Shown piece by piece: positions 10,401 through 22,400 of a stretch of DNA of 64,000 bases; within the stretch, counting starts at the first letter, position 1; every line of letters starts with the position of its first letter. This DNA is from Palaemon carinicauda. Lineage: Eukaryota > Arthropoda > Malacostraca > Decapoda > Palaemonidae. Below the pieces are notes generated by a model, which was given only the letters and a program-made list of their open reading frames with translations, searched no databases and was not told the origin of the DNA. The position numbers and the translations under genes are program-made. The stretch covers positions 53,176,702 to 53,240,701 of the forward strand of contig NC_090768.1 of the NCBI RefSeq assembly GCF_036898095.1. Direction: 5' to 3'.

Positions 10401-13400
10401 CAAACCTCCACGCTCTTCGTCTGACTGCCTTCAGACTTTCGAAAGACTCTCAAGAGCTAGGGGCTTTTCGAAGGAGGCAGCCAGAGCGATTGCCAGAGCA
10501 AGGAGGACATCCACTCTCAGAGTCTATCAGTCTAAAGGGGAAGTCTTCCGAAGCTGGTACAAGGCCAATGCAGTTTCCTCAACCAGTACCACTGTAACCC
10601 AGATTGCTGACTTCCTGTTACATCTAAGGAACGTAAGATCCCTTTCAGCTCCTACGATCAAGGGTTACAGAAGTATGTTGGCAGCGGTTTTCCGCCACAG
10701 AGGCTTGGATCTTTCCACCAACAAAGATCTACAGGACCTCCTTAGGTCTTTTGAGACCTCAAAGGAACGTCGGTTGTCCACTCCAGGCTGGAATCTAGAC
10801 GTGGTCCTAAGGTTCCTTATGTCATCAAGATTTGAACCTCTCCAATCAGCCTCTTTTAAGGACCTCACATTAAAAACTCTTTTCCTCGTGTGCTTGACAA
10901 CAGCTAAAAGAGTAAGTGAGATCCACGCCTTCAGCAGGAACATAGTTTTCACATCTGAAACGGCTACATGTTCCTTGCAGCTCGGTTTTTTGCTAAAACG
11001 AGCTTCCTTCACGTCCTTGGCCTAAGTCGTTCGAGATCCCAAGCCTGTCCAACTTGGTGGGGAACGAACTGGAGAGAGTACTTTGCCCAGTTAGAGCTCT
11101 TAGGTACTATCTAAAAAGGTCATAACCTTTACGAGGACAATCAGAAGCCTTATGGTGTGCTATCAAGAAGCCTTCTCTTCCAAGGTCTAAGAACTCAGTT
11201 TCTTACTAATTCAGGCTCCTGATTAGGGAAGCACATTCTCATCTGAAGGAAGAAGACCTTGCTTTGCTGAAGGTAAGGGCACATGAAGTGAGAGCTGTGG
11301 CTACTTCAGTGGCCTTCAAACAGAACCGTTCTCTGCAGAGTGTTATGGATGCAACCTATTGGAGAAGCAAGTCAGTGTTCGCATCATTCTATCTCAAAGA
11401 TGTCCAGTCTCTTTACGAGAACTGCTACACCCTGGGACCATTCGTAGCAACGAATGCAGTAGTAGGCGGGGGCTCAGCCACTACATTCCCATAATCCCAT
11501 AACCTTTTTAACCTTTCTCTTGAATACTTTTTATGGGTTGTACGGTCGGCTAAGAAGCCTTCCACATCCTTGTTGATTTGGCGGGTGGTCAATTCTTTCT
11601 TGAGAAGCGCCGAGGTTAAAGGTTGTGATGAGGTCCTTTAGTATGGGTTGCAGCCCTTTATACTTCAGCACCTAAGAGTCGTTCAGCATCCTAAGAGGAC
11701 CGCTACGCTCAGTAAGGAAGACGTACTTAATAAAGGCAGAGTAATGGTTCAAGTCGTCTTCCTTACCAGGTACTTATTTATTTTATGTTATTTTTGAATA
11801 ACTAATAAAATAAAATTCGGGATACTTAGCTTCTTTGTTAGCATGTATGCTGGTCTCCACCCACCACCCTGGGTGTGAATCAGCTACATGATTGTCGGGT
11901 AAGATTAATATTGAAAAATGTTATTTTCATTAGTAAAATAAATTTTTGAATATACTTACCCGATAATCATGATTTAATTGACCCACCCTTCCTCCCCATA
12001 GAGAACCAGTGGACCGAGGAAAAAATTGAGGCGGTGTTGACAAGAAGTACTGGAGTACCTGACCACAGATGGCGCTTTTGTGTACACCCCCACCTGTATA
12101 GCGATCGCTGGCGTATCCCGACCGTAGATTTCTGTCGGGCAACAGAGTTGACAGCTACATGATTATCGGGTAAGTATATTCAAAAATTTATTTTACTAAT
12201 GAAAATAACATATTTATTTTAAGGTGTTGCAGTAAACACTTGAATAGAGATATTTTTCATCTACATTTAATTATTATTATTATTATTATTGTTATTATTA
12301 TTATTATTACTACTAGCTAAGCTGCAACCCTAGTTGGAAAAGCAGGATGGTATAAGCCCAACAGAGAAAAATAGTCCTGTGATGAAAGAAAATAAGGAAA
12401 TAAATAAACTACAAGAGAACTAATGAACAATTAAAATAAGACATTTTAAAAACAGTAGCAATATAGAAATAGAAATTTTATACATAAACAATAAAAAGAA
12501 ACTTATGTCAGCTTGTTCAACAAGAAAACATTTGCTGCAAGGTTGAAGTTTTGAAGTTCCACCGATTCAACTACCTGACAAGGTAGGTGGAATAAAACTG
12601 TAGTAGGTAGGCTAGGGTACCAACCACCTGTTGAGATACAACTGCTTGAGAGTGATTTCATCCTTTGACTGGGCCGACAGTACAGTACTACATTGGAGGC
12701 GTCTCTCGGGTTACGACTCATTTTTCCTTTGCCTACACATATATTAAATAGTTTGGCCTATTCTTTTCACATTCTCCTCTGTCTTCATACACTTGACAAC
12801 ACTAAGATTACCAAATAATTCTTCACTCAAGAGGTTAACTACTGCACTGTTATCGTTCAGTGGCGTCTTTCCTTTTAGTAATGGTAGAAGAGACTTTAGC
12901 TGTGATAAGCAGCTCTTCTGGGAAGACACTCCAAAAACAAATCATTGTTCTCTAGTCTTGGGTAGTGCCATAGCCTCTGTACCGCAGTCTTCCACTGTCT
13001 TAGGGTAGAGTTCTCTTGTTTGAAGGTATATCCGAGCACACTTTTCTATCTAATTTCTCTTCCTCTTGTTTTTCAAGTTTTTATAGTATATACTCTAGAG
13101 AAAAGATCTATTTTTAATGTTACTATTCTGAAAATATTTTACATTCTTCATTACTTCTCTTGTATTTTTTTTATTTCCTTTCCTCACTGAGCTATATTTC
13201 ACTGGTGGAGCTCTTGGGCTTATAGCATCCTACTTTTGCAACGAGAGCTGTAGCTTAGCAAGTAATAGTAATAATAGTAATACAGTAATGATAATATTGT
13301 GTAGTATTGAGCTTCATGATGGAAAAGTCATGATTAGAATTAACTACTGTATGTACCTAGTATTACAAATATGATGATACTGTTCAGGAAGATCTGAATG

Positions 13401-16400
13401 CAAAGGAGGGTCAGAATCATGAAAAATCTCATGGACATGCATAAAGAACTAACCGAGTGGTAGTGCCAGCGATGAATATCTATATCAGGAATAAGAAATT
13501 TAATAGATTGTAAGTTCCTGTGCAATAAATTAAGGTGAGATTTAGCAGTTGAAGACCAGACAGGAGAGCAATATTCAAAACAAGGAAACAATTAAAACAC
13601 TTCTTCAGAATAGATTGATCACTGAAAATCTTAAAAGACTTTCTCAATAAGCCAATTTATTGTACAAAGTGTGTGGATCAGTTTTACTGAATATTCCCTT
13701 ATTGTTTCAGTTATGCCACGAAAGAAAGAGAGAATAAAGTTTGATACGTCACATCCATCTACTGAACGAAATTTCATAACTGCAATTCGAGCAATGTCAG
13801 AATTTTTACTGAAGCCTTCTGACCTTGAGAACCTGCGACAGACGAAGAGGCGTTCGCCATTTGAAAACGAGCCCCCTATCACAGTGTACTGGAGGAAAGA
13901 TGTTGAAGCCAAGTAAGTTAATGTAGATTTATAAATTTTTTTATTGGTTGCTTTTGTCAAATAAAGCAATATAATTTTAGAATACAGTAGTTTAGTCATA
14001 GGGAGGCCCTTGATTCGAATCCCAGCCTCTGTCACACAATTCGACTCAACATTGAATGAGTTTTTGGGTCGGCTGGGTTTAATGAAAGGTAAAGGACGGG
14101 TAGGGTCCAGATTATCTTTCTCTATGCATATGAAGCTTTATGGAGGGCAGAACAAGCAATGGGCATGCTCAAAATAGTTTTTCAATTAATACAAACTATT
14201 TCGCTATTTATAGGGAATATACTTTCGACAAAGGTGGAGACTTATGCGCAGAAATGTACTGTAGGTATAATCAAACAAAACTAAATAATTTTTACAAAAT
14301 TTTGGTGTAACAAAAAGTAAAAAAGATTAAATGAAATTGGCAGAAAAGAGTTACCGGTAGTTAAAAAAAATTATGTATCTTTTCTATAAGTGTTTAAAGA
14401 TTTACAGTATTTCAAGTTCAATGTGTTATTACTGTAGCTAAATCAAGTATGGCTAGGACTTTAGGGTATTCGGACGTAGGCTAGAATTTTCAGTACATAT
14501 ATTTGGCTTGCAATTATCCGCACTAATTCTCCACTGTGATAGAAATATACTGTCGCCAATAGGCTTACCATTCGTCATAAATCAGACTTCACATACGTGA
14601 CCTATAACAGAGTTCAGTGATTGCTCACCACAATTTGTGACAGTCATAGTACTCCTGAAAAGGTCATTACTCTCACTGTATAAAACATATTTTTAAATAT
14701 TTAACTTAGCCGGTGAATATATAATAGCTGCAACTCTGTTGCTCGACAGACACATACAGTAAAAAACTCGCCAGCGATCGCTATACAGGTTGCGGGTGTG
14801 CCCACCAGCGCCAACTGTCGGCCAGATACCACTCTCGATGTAAACAAAGACTCAATTTCTTCTCTGTCGACGTGTCGACAAGACGTACTTTTACTCGCTG
14901 TAGAACCTGGAGTTTTCTCAACATATTTGGTGAAGTACTTCATTTTGGTTTGAGCTTTCGCAGTGCAGGTGTTTTATCTTCATCTTAAATCTTGAACTCG
15001 TTTTTGGATAGATTTAATTTTATGATGACAAAGAGAGTATGGACTTTCTTTGACTTTTAAATGGCCGACCCTTCCCTTAGACAGAAGTGTGTTTAGGCTT
15101 TTAGCAATTATCTTATCACGTTATGAATTAATTATAGATTTTCTATATATTTTATATCTCTCCGCCTTTTTTAGGCCCTTCGATTAACTTTCCATTTATA
15201 ATAAACATAAAAATAAATTTTTAATGATTTGTTTATATGCGACCTTTCCTGAGAGTAGGCGGTCCTAACTTGGAAACCGAAGTTAAACAACGTTGAGCCC
15301 TTTCAATCGTAAATAGCTTTTAAAGAGCTAATGATTTAAAACTTTTTAAATGAATATTTTTTAATAAATATTTTATGAAAGATTTTCTTTGAATAGTCCT
15401 CGTACTGTTTCAAGATGAACTAACGTTTAGTTTATTTATGCTACGCAGTTTGCGCTCTAACGTTACGATAGAGAGAGAGAGTATCACGGTTTCACTTTGC
15501 AGAAAGAGTAAATCGATTCTGACGTTTTGTTCATTCTTCTTTCAAAGCTTAAATGTTTTAAATTCTATTTTAAAGGAACTTTTAATTGAAAAACCTTTCA
15601 GTTTTTTCCTTTGGTCAAATAACATGTTTTTTTGACGAAACGTAAGTGGGCTCTTCTCTTAGGTGCGAAATCAAGAGAGAGAGAGAGAGGTAGAGACGGA
15701 GGGAGAGAGAGGAGAGAAAACGTTCCGTTCAAGCGGGTAACGTTGTTCTCGAGTTACTCTCGTCCCTAGTCTCTGTACGGGGAGAAAGGATAAAACGTTT
15801 TTAGTTTTTATTCTCGTCCCCAGGCAATGTATGGTGAGAGATTGAAAACGTAGTTGTGAATGAACTAGTGTTTAGTCTCTTCCCCAGCCACTGAATTTTT
15901 CATCTTAAAATTGTTTACTGTTTTTTGCTGGTATTAATGTGCTTGCATTATACGACTGATTTCGCAATTACTACCTTTTGATGAGGGTAGAATTGCGTGC
16001 TTCAGGTAGAAATCAGTAGAAGTTTCGATTTCAGTGAAATAAGTGCAAAACAGAAAATCGTAGTGATAAAGTAATATTGCTCAAAGTGTTATTAGTGTTG
16101 CGACCGAGGGTTCGTCTGTTCGTGCCTGTCGTTCGCCTAGTCCGGGACCTCTTGCAAGCTCCCAAGCCCAGGGGAGAAGTAATGTCGTACGACTTATGGG
16201 TTCGAGAGGCCTTGATCAGCGAACAGACGTTCCCTCTATGGTATCGGGTGTATCTTACCAAGATCACCCCTACCATAAGGCGAGAGAGACGATTTTCTCC
16301 TCGTCATCCGAAGGCTTTTCGCATAAGAAACCTGAAACAAGGTTTCGATGCCCTTAAGCGAAAGTCAGTCCTTTCAGGACAGGTCCAGTGTCCTGGTTGT

Positions 16401-19400
16401 AGCCATTAGGACAGCTCTGACCCTATGCAGTCATCGGAAGACTGCTCGCCGCCTAACAAAAGCGTAACACAGACTCCGAAAGTCTTTTTGTTGGCAAGGT
16501 TTTGCGGTCACAGACGTTACCCTCTTCTCTTACCGCAACCATTTCCGTTGATCCTAAATGGGTTGTACGGCAAGACATGCAGAATAAGCTTGCCTCCCTT
16601 ATGGAAGACTATTCTGCCGATAAGTCCGTTGAGCCTAGCCGTTTATCTCATCGAGATCCTGGCTTTCAACCACCCTAACGTTCCTTTGTGCGTCCTGTTT
16701 ACGTTGGCGTAGCTAAGTCACGTCACTCAGGTTGTTTAGAACCACACTCGATGCGGTCTCGTGTGGATTTTCAGCCACATTTGGACATTAGGCCACTTGC
16801 TGATGCTCCTGTTGACGTTCAGGACGTTCGCTAACAATCGGAGTTGACTTGTTTTGACGCTGAGCGTCAACCTCCGCATTCTAGAGTTGTTTTGACTTCT
16901 CAGTCTAGGCGGTCAAAGCAGTCTCGAGTGGACGCTGTGCGTCCTCACGCACCTGTTGTTGTTGACAGTTCACAGACTGTCAAGCAGTTACATGACGTTG
17001 CGTCCTGGTCTCTCGCACCTGTTGTTGTTGACAGTTTACAGACTGTCAAGCAGTTACATGACGTTGCGTCCTGGTCCGCTACTAATGCACCAGTGCGTTT
17101 GGACTCTGCTTGTAAAGCATTGCCACCACGGTAGGTCTCTCCCTTGCTTGAGACTCAGCTATTATCGGACAAGGTTCCTTTAGATGAGGAAGTTGCTGTT
17201 CTCCCTCCTACTGATATTCCCTTGAGGACTCTGTCAGACGGAGAGGAGCCTAAAGCTGCTTAGCCCTCTATTGACTTTAAATAAATCATGCTGATTTTTT
17301 AAGGATCTTTGTCCGGATCTTTTTGTAACTGCTGCTCCTCGTTCGCCTAAACGTCAGAGCTTACACTAGGCCTAGCTACTTCGAAGCCGTTGTTATAAGC
17401 TAGTGCTCTCTCGCTCTCCTAGAGAGCTTTACGTTTGCTAGGCGACTGGTTTATCACCAGGAGGAGTTTGGGGGATACAGCCTTTGCTTTCCCTTCTTTT
17501 AAACTGGCTTATAGAGCGAGAGTCTGATATGACACGAGAGAAGTTCTCGGCTTGGGAGTTCCTGCCTCTGCCCAGATAGACTTCTCAAACCTCATAGACT
17601 CTCCCTGGCGCCTGGCCATGAGACGCTCCAAGATTTTACAGGTCAACTTCACAGCTGTTTTCGAGCCTTTGAAGTTTTGCTGTACAATTATGTCATGCAT
17701 AAACAAGGCTTTCAGGGATGGCTCCAATGATCTGACAGCCACGTTCTCTGCAGGAACAAGTCCCTCAGGGATGGCTCCATGATTTGGCAGCCATGTTCAC
17801 TGCAGGAGTACGTAAGAGGCAAGTGCGCTCAATGTGTTCATTGTCAAGACAAACTTCACGATGAAGTCTACCAGGCTGTCTTGACAGCATTTATGGAAGG
17901 CGACCGGATGGTCTCCCTCGACCTTCAGGAGGCATACTTCCACATTCCTATACACCCGGATCCCCAACCGTTTCTGAGGTTTGTTTACAGGAATGTGGGG
18001 TACCAGTTTCGACCTCCCTGTACTGGGACGACTGGCTTCTCAGAGCATCGTCCAGCCTTCGCTGTCTGCAGGATCTACATTGGACGTTGAGTCTGGCCAG
18101 GGAGTTGGGACTTGTGGTCAACCTAAAAGTCCCACCTGATCCCATCCCAGATTATTCTATTTTTGGGGATGGAGATTTGCAGTCAAGCCCTGCTCGAAGT
18201 CCAACTAATGCTGAAAAGAAAACGTTTATTCAGTCAGGAGTTGGAACAGTCTCGTAGGGACTCTCTCATCCCTGGAGCAGTTTGTCTCACTAGGGAGACT
18301 ACCCCTTCTGCCTCTCCGGTTCCATCTAGCCTCTCACTGGAACTAGGACTAGACATTAGAGACGGTATCATTCCCAGTCTCCGAACCAATAAAGGCATGC
18401 CTGAAATGGTGGGACAGCAATATCAGTCTGAGAGAGGAACTATCCCTAGCAGTCAAGAACCCAAACCACGTGTTGTCCTCAGACGCATCGGGTTTGGGTT
18501 GGGTGCGACCCTGGACGGTCGGGAATGCGCTGGTCTGTGGACCTCAAGTCAGAAGAGCATGCACATCAACGGCAAGGAGCTATTACCAGTCCACTTGGCC
18601 TTGATGATATTAGGAAGCGTCTTCGAAACTAAGTGGTAGAGGTCAACTCAGACAACACCACAACTTTGGCGTACATCTCCAAGCAAGGAGGCACACGCTC
18701 CTTCACGCTGCTCGAGATCGCAAGGGACCTTCTCTTATGGTCTAGAATTCGAGGCATCTCCCTGTTGACGAGATTCATCCAGGGGGACTTGAACGTCTTG
18801 GCAGACTGTCTCAGTCGGAGGGGTCAGGTGATACCCACGGAATGGACCCTCCACAAGGAAGTGGGCAAGAGTCTTTGGGCTTCTTGGGGTCAACCAACCA
18901 TAGACCTCTTTGCCTCCTCGTTGACCAAAAGGTTACCAATCTTTTGCTCTCCAGTCCTAGATACAGAAGCAATCTACATAGACGCGTTTCTACTGGATTG
19001 GTCTTTTATGGACTTATATGCATTCCCACCATTCAAGATAGTCAACAAGGTACTGCAGAAGTTCGCCTCTCACGGAGGGACAAGGTTGACTTAGGTTGCT
19101 ACCCTCTGGCCCGCGAGAGAGTGGTTCACCGAGGTACTTCAATGGCTGGTAGACTTTCCTAGAAGTCTTCCTCTAAGGGTAGATCTGTTACGTCAGCCCC
19201 ACGTAAAGAATGTCCATCAAAGCCTCCTCGCTCTTCGTCTGACTTCCTTCACACTATCGAAAGACTCTCAAGAGCTAGAGGTTTTTCGAAGGAGGCGGTC
19301 AGTGCGATTGCAAGAGCTAGGAGAGCTTCTACCATTAGAGTATACCAGTCGAAGTGGGAAGTCTTTCGAGACTGGTGCAAGTCAGCATCTGTGTCCTCGT

Positions 19401-22400
19401 CCAGTACCTCTGTAGCCCAAATCGCAGATTTTCTTTTACATCTGAGAAAGGTTCGCTCCCTTTCAGCTCCCACGATTAAGGGCTACAGGAGCATGTTGGC
19501 TTCGGTCTTTCGACATAGAGGCTTAGATCTTTCCAACAATAAAGATCTCCAAGATCTCCTTAAGTCTTTCGAGACCTCTAAGGAACGTCGTTTGGCAACT
19601 CCAGGATGGAACTTAGACGTGGTCCTAAGGTTCCTCATGTCAGATAGGTTTGAGCCATTACATTCAGCCTCCCTGAAGGATCTCACCCTCAAGACACTTT
19701 TCCTAGTGTGCTTGGCTTCGGCTAAAAGGGTCAGTGAACTTCATGCCTTCAGTAAGAACATCGGCTTTTCTACAGAAAAAAGCCACTTGTTCACTTCAAC
19801 TTGGTTTCCTGGCCAAAAATGAACTGCCTTCTCGTCCTTGGCCTAAATCTTTTGATATTCCTTGCTTATCAGAGATCGTAGGCAACGAACTGGAAAGAGT
19901 ATTATGTCCTGTTAAAGCTCTTAAGTTCGATTTAGCTCGTACTTAGTCATTGCGAGGGAAATCTGAGGCATTATGGTACTCAGTTAAGAAACCTTCATTG
20001 CCTATGTCAAAGAATTCTTTGTCATATTTTATCAGATTTTTTTAATACGAGAAGCTCATTCTCACTTGAATGAGAAAGACCGATGTTTGCTTAAGGTTAA
20101 GACGCACGAAGTTAGAGATATAGCAACCTCCGTGGCCTTCAAGCAGAATAAATCTCTGCAAAGTATTATGGACGCGACTTTTTGGAGAAACAAGTCAGTG
20201 TTCGCGTCATTTTACTTAAAAGATGTCCAGACTCTTTACGAGGACTGCTACACACTGGGTCCATTCGTTGCAGCGAGTGCAGTAGTGGGTGAGGGTTCTA
20301 CCACTACACTTCCCTAATTCCAATACCCTTTTAATCTGTCTCTTGAAATGATTTTAATATTATTTTATGGGTTGTTCGGAAGGCTAAGAAGCCTTTCGCA
20401 TCCTGATTGATTTGGCGGGTGGTCAAAGTCATTTCTTGAGAGCGCCCAGATTAGGGGTTTGATGAGGTCCTGTTGTATGGGTTGCAGCCCTTGATACTTC
20501 AGCTCCTGGGAGTCTGTCAGCATCCTAAGAGGATCGCTGGGCTCCGTGAGGAAGACAGACTTACAAGGCAGAGTAATCGTCCAAGTCAACTTCCTCACCA
20601 GGTACCTATTTATTTTGGTTTTGTTATATTGATAACTGCCAAAATGAAAAAACTCTTAGCTTATACGCTGTAAACATAATTAACTCTGGTCTCTACCCAC
20701 CTCCTTGGGTGTGAATCAGCTATTATATATTCACCGGCTAAGTTAAATATTTAAAAATGATATTTTAATTATAAAATAAATTTTTGAATATACTTACCCG
20801 GTGAATATATAAATTAAACGACCCTCCCTTCCTCCCCAATAGAGACGCAGTGGGATGAGAAGAAATTGAAGGTTTTGTTTACATCCGAGAGTGGTATCTG
20901 GCCGACAGTTGGCGCTGGTGGGCACACCCGCAACCTGCATAGCGATCGCTCGCGAGTTTTTTACTGTATGTGTCTGTCGAGCGACAGAGTTGCAGCTATT
21001 ATATATTCACCGGGTAAGTATATTCAAAAATTTATTTTATAATTAAAATATCATTTTGCATACAAGGATTAGGACTCTTAATTGCTACTTCAAATTGTGT
21101 TTATCTTATTTATTTCTTATTTTATTTTATTTTTTTTTTTTTTTACTTTTTCCTCTTTGCTTATCTTAATTTTTGTCACTGTCTTTGCTTTCATTAGCAC
21201 TTGGGTTTTTCACCACACTTTAGTCACTTTCAACTAAAGGCCTTTTCGTAATAAACCTGTCCAAGGAAAACTGTTTCATTCTCCCTTTAAGAGACTCCTC
21301 CTACTTCAAAATCCTGCAGATCGTAGATAAACATTTGTACTGCCTGGCCGAGTCCTTTACTCACACACCATGTTCCTTGATAATTTCCCACTTGAATTTA
21401 ATGGACATCATCATCCTTTTCTCTGCATGGTCACTAGCACTTACCTTCTCTGGGAGACAGTTACAAGAAAATTAAAAGGAGAAATTCCCTCAAAACATGA
21501 ATCACAGAACAAGGAACCCCGAGCACTGCTAATCATAGTGTTTACTCTACAAGGTAAACATATGAAGAGAAAGAGAGAGCCTGTTGGAGGCTGGCAGAAG
21601 CTGTGGTGTCAGTGCTCACAACGCCATCTAGCAGCAGCAGCATCACAAACTCACCTCAAAGTTTTTGCTCGCATAATAATGCAAAATATTGACCAAGTGA
21701 TGACTCGTATCTCAGAAAACTCGTACATTAATTCACTCATGGGTCAAGGTATTACTATAATTAGGTAGCGGAAATGTTGCTCAGATTTTTTGTTGAATTT
21801 TTTAAAATTAGGTTTTTTTTTCAAGTAGGATATGTGTGGTACATTTTTGAACCCTAAAACCCATCACTGACGAGGTATCTTTGATAAACCTATTTTGATT
21901 TTGAATGAATTTTTCAGAGCAATTCAAGTGTGGGGAGGCCTAGATGTAATAGAAAAGGAGAAATCAAAAAGAGGAAAGAAGAGGAAACAACTTGGTGGTA
22001 AGAACATTTTAATATGTGGTTTATTTTATAAACTGATCTATAAAATTATGTTCATTGATAAGGGAATACTGTATATTAATTCTCTAATAATGTTTGTTAC
22101 AATGATATTTAAATTTGCTGGAGTTATGAATATTAAGGACATTAAACGGTGCCAGAGTTATCATTGGTCAGCCATTAACCCTTTTACCACCAGGCTATTT
22201 GGAAATTTCCAACCCTTAACCCCCAGGTGGTTATTTTTTTCCCAGCACATTTTGCAGTATATTTTCTTTAAATTGCTCTAATAGCCTTAATTTTTGTCAT
22301 AGAGAGGTCAGGTTGGTCTCATTCTCTTGGAAAATGCCTGAATTTTCTCAAAAAATTATCAAAAATATGAAATAAAAAATGTTTATAGCATTTTTTTGCG

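Larger units (their letters stand above)
5557..12210 (+). mobile_element. DIRS-1: degenerate DIRS-type retrotransposon in intron 2
   Basis: About 6.65 kb. Order: left inverted repeat, Gag leader with start MADPS (about 5933), Gag-like region with a 42-bp minisatellite, RT C-terminal piece, RNase H, a conserved post-RNase H block, tyrosine recombinase, ICR, right inverted repeat. DIRS elements replicate through an RNA intermediate and integrate with a tyrosine recombinase rather than a DDE integrase, so no target duplication is expected and none was seen. Most of the RT and the Gag C terminus are deleted (junction near 9160), and the rest has nonsense and frameshift mutations. It cannot be autonomous. 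Confidence 0.9.
14690..21051 (+). mobile_element. DIRS-2: degenerate DIRS-type retrotransposon in intron 3
   Basis: About 6.4 kb, sister of DIRS-1. Left inverted repeat 14690-14870, right about 20855-21051, ICR 20718-20811. It starts TTTTTAAATATTTAACTTAG. Gag start MADPSL at about 15059 is followed by a non-coding leader with GA tract and 5S-like box; then Gag body, RT fragment, RNase H, post-RNase H block and recombinase. The RT has lost its core between the first catalytic Asp region and the YLDD box. It lies in the same orientation as SLC30A9. Confidence 0.9.

Noticed and set aside
10400..11494. Phage or bacterial integrase from contamination
   Set aside because: The tyrosine recombinase is linked to DIRS-type RT and RNase H and framed by DIRS terminal repeats, so it is part of a eukaryotic retrotransposon.
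21370..21768. 132-codon open frame in intron 3 as a nested gene
   Set aside because: No recognisable domain or splice context, ordinary composition; probably chance.
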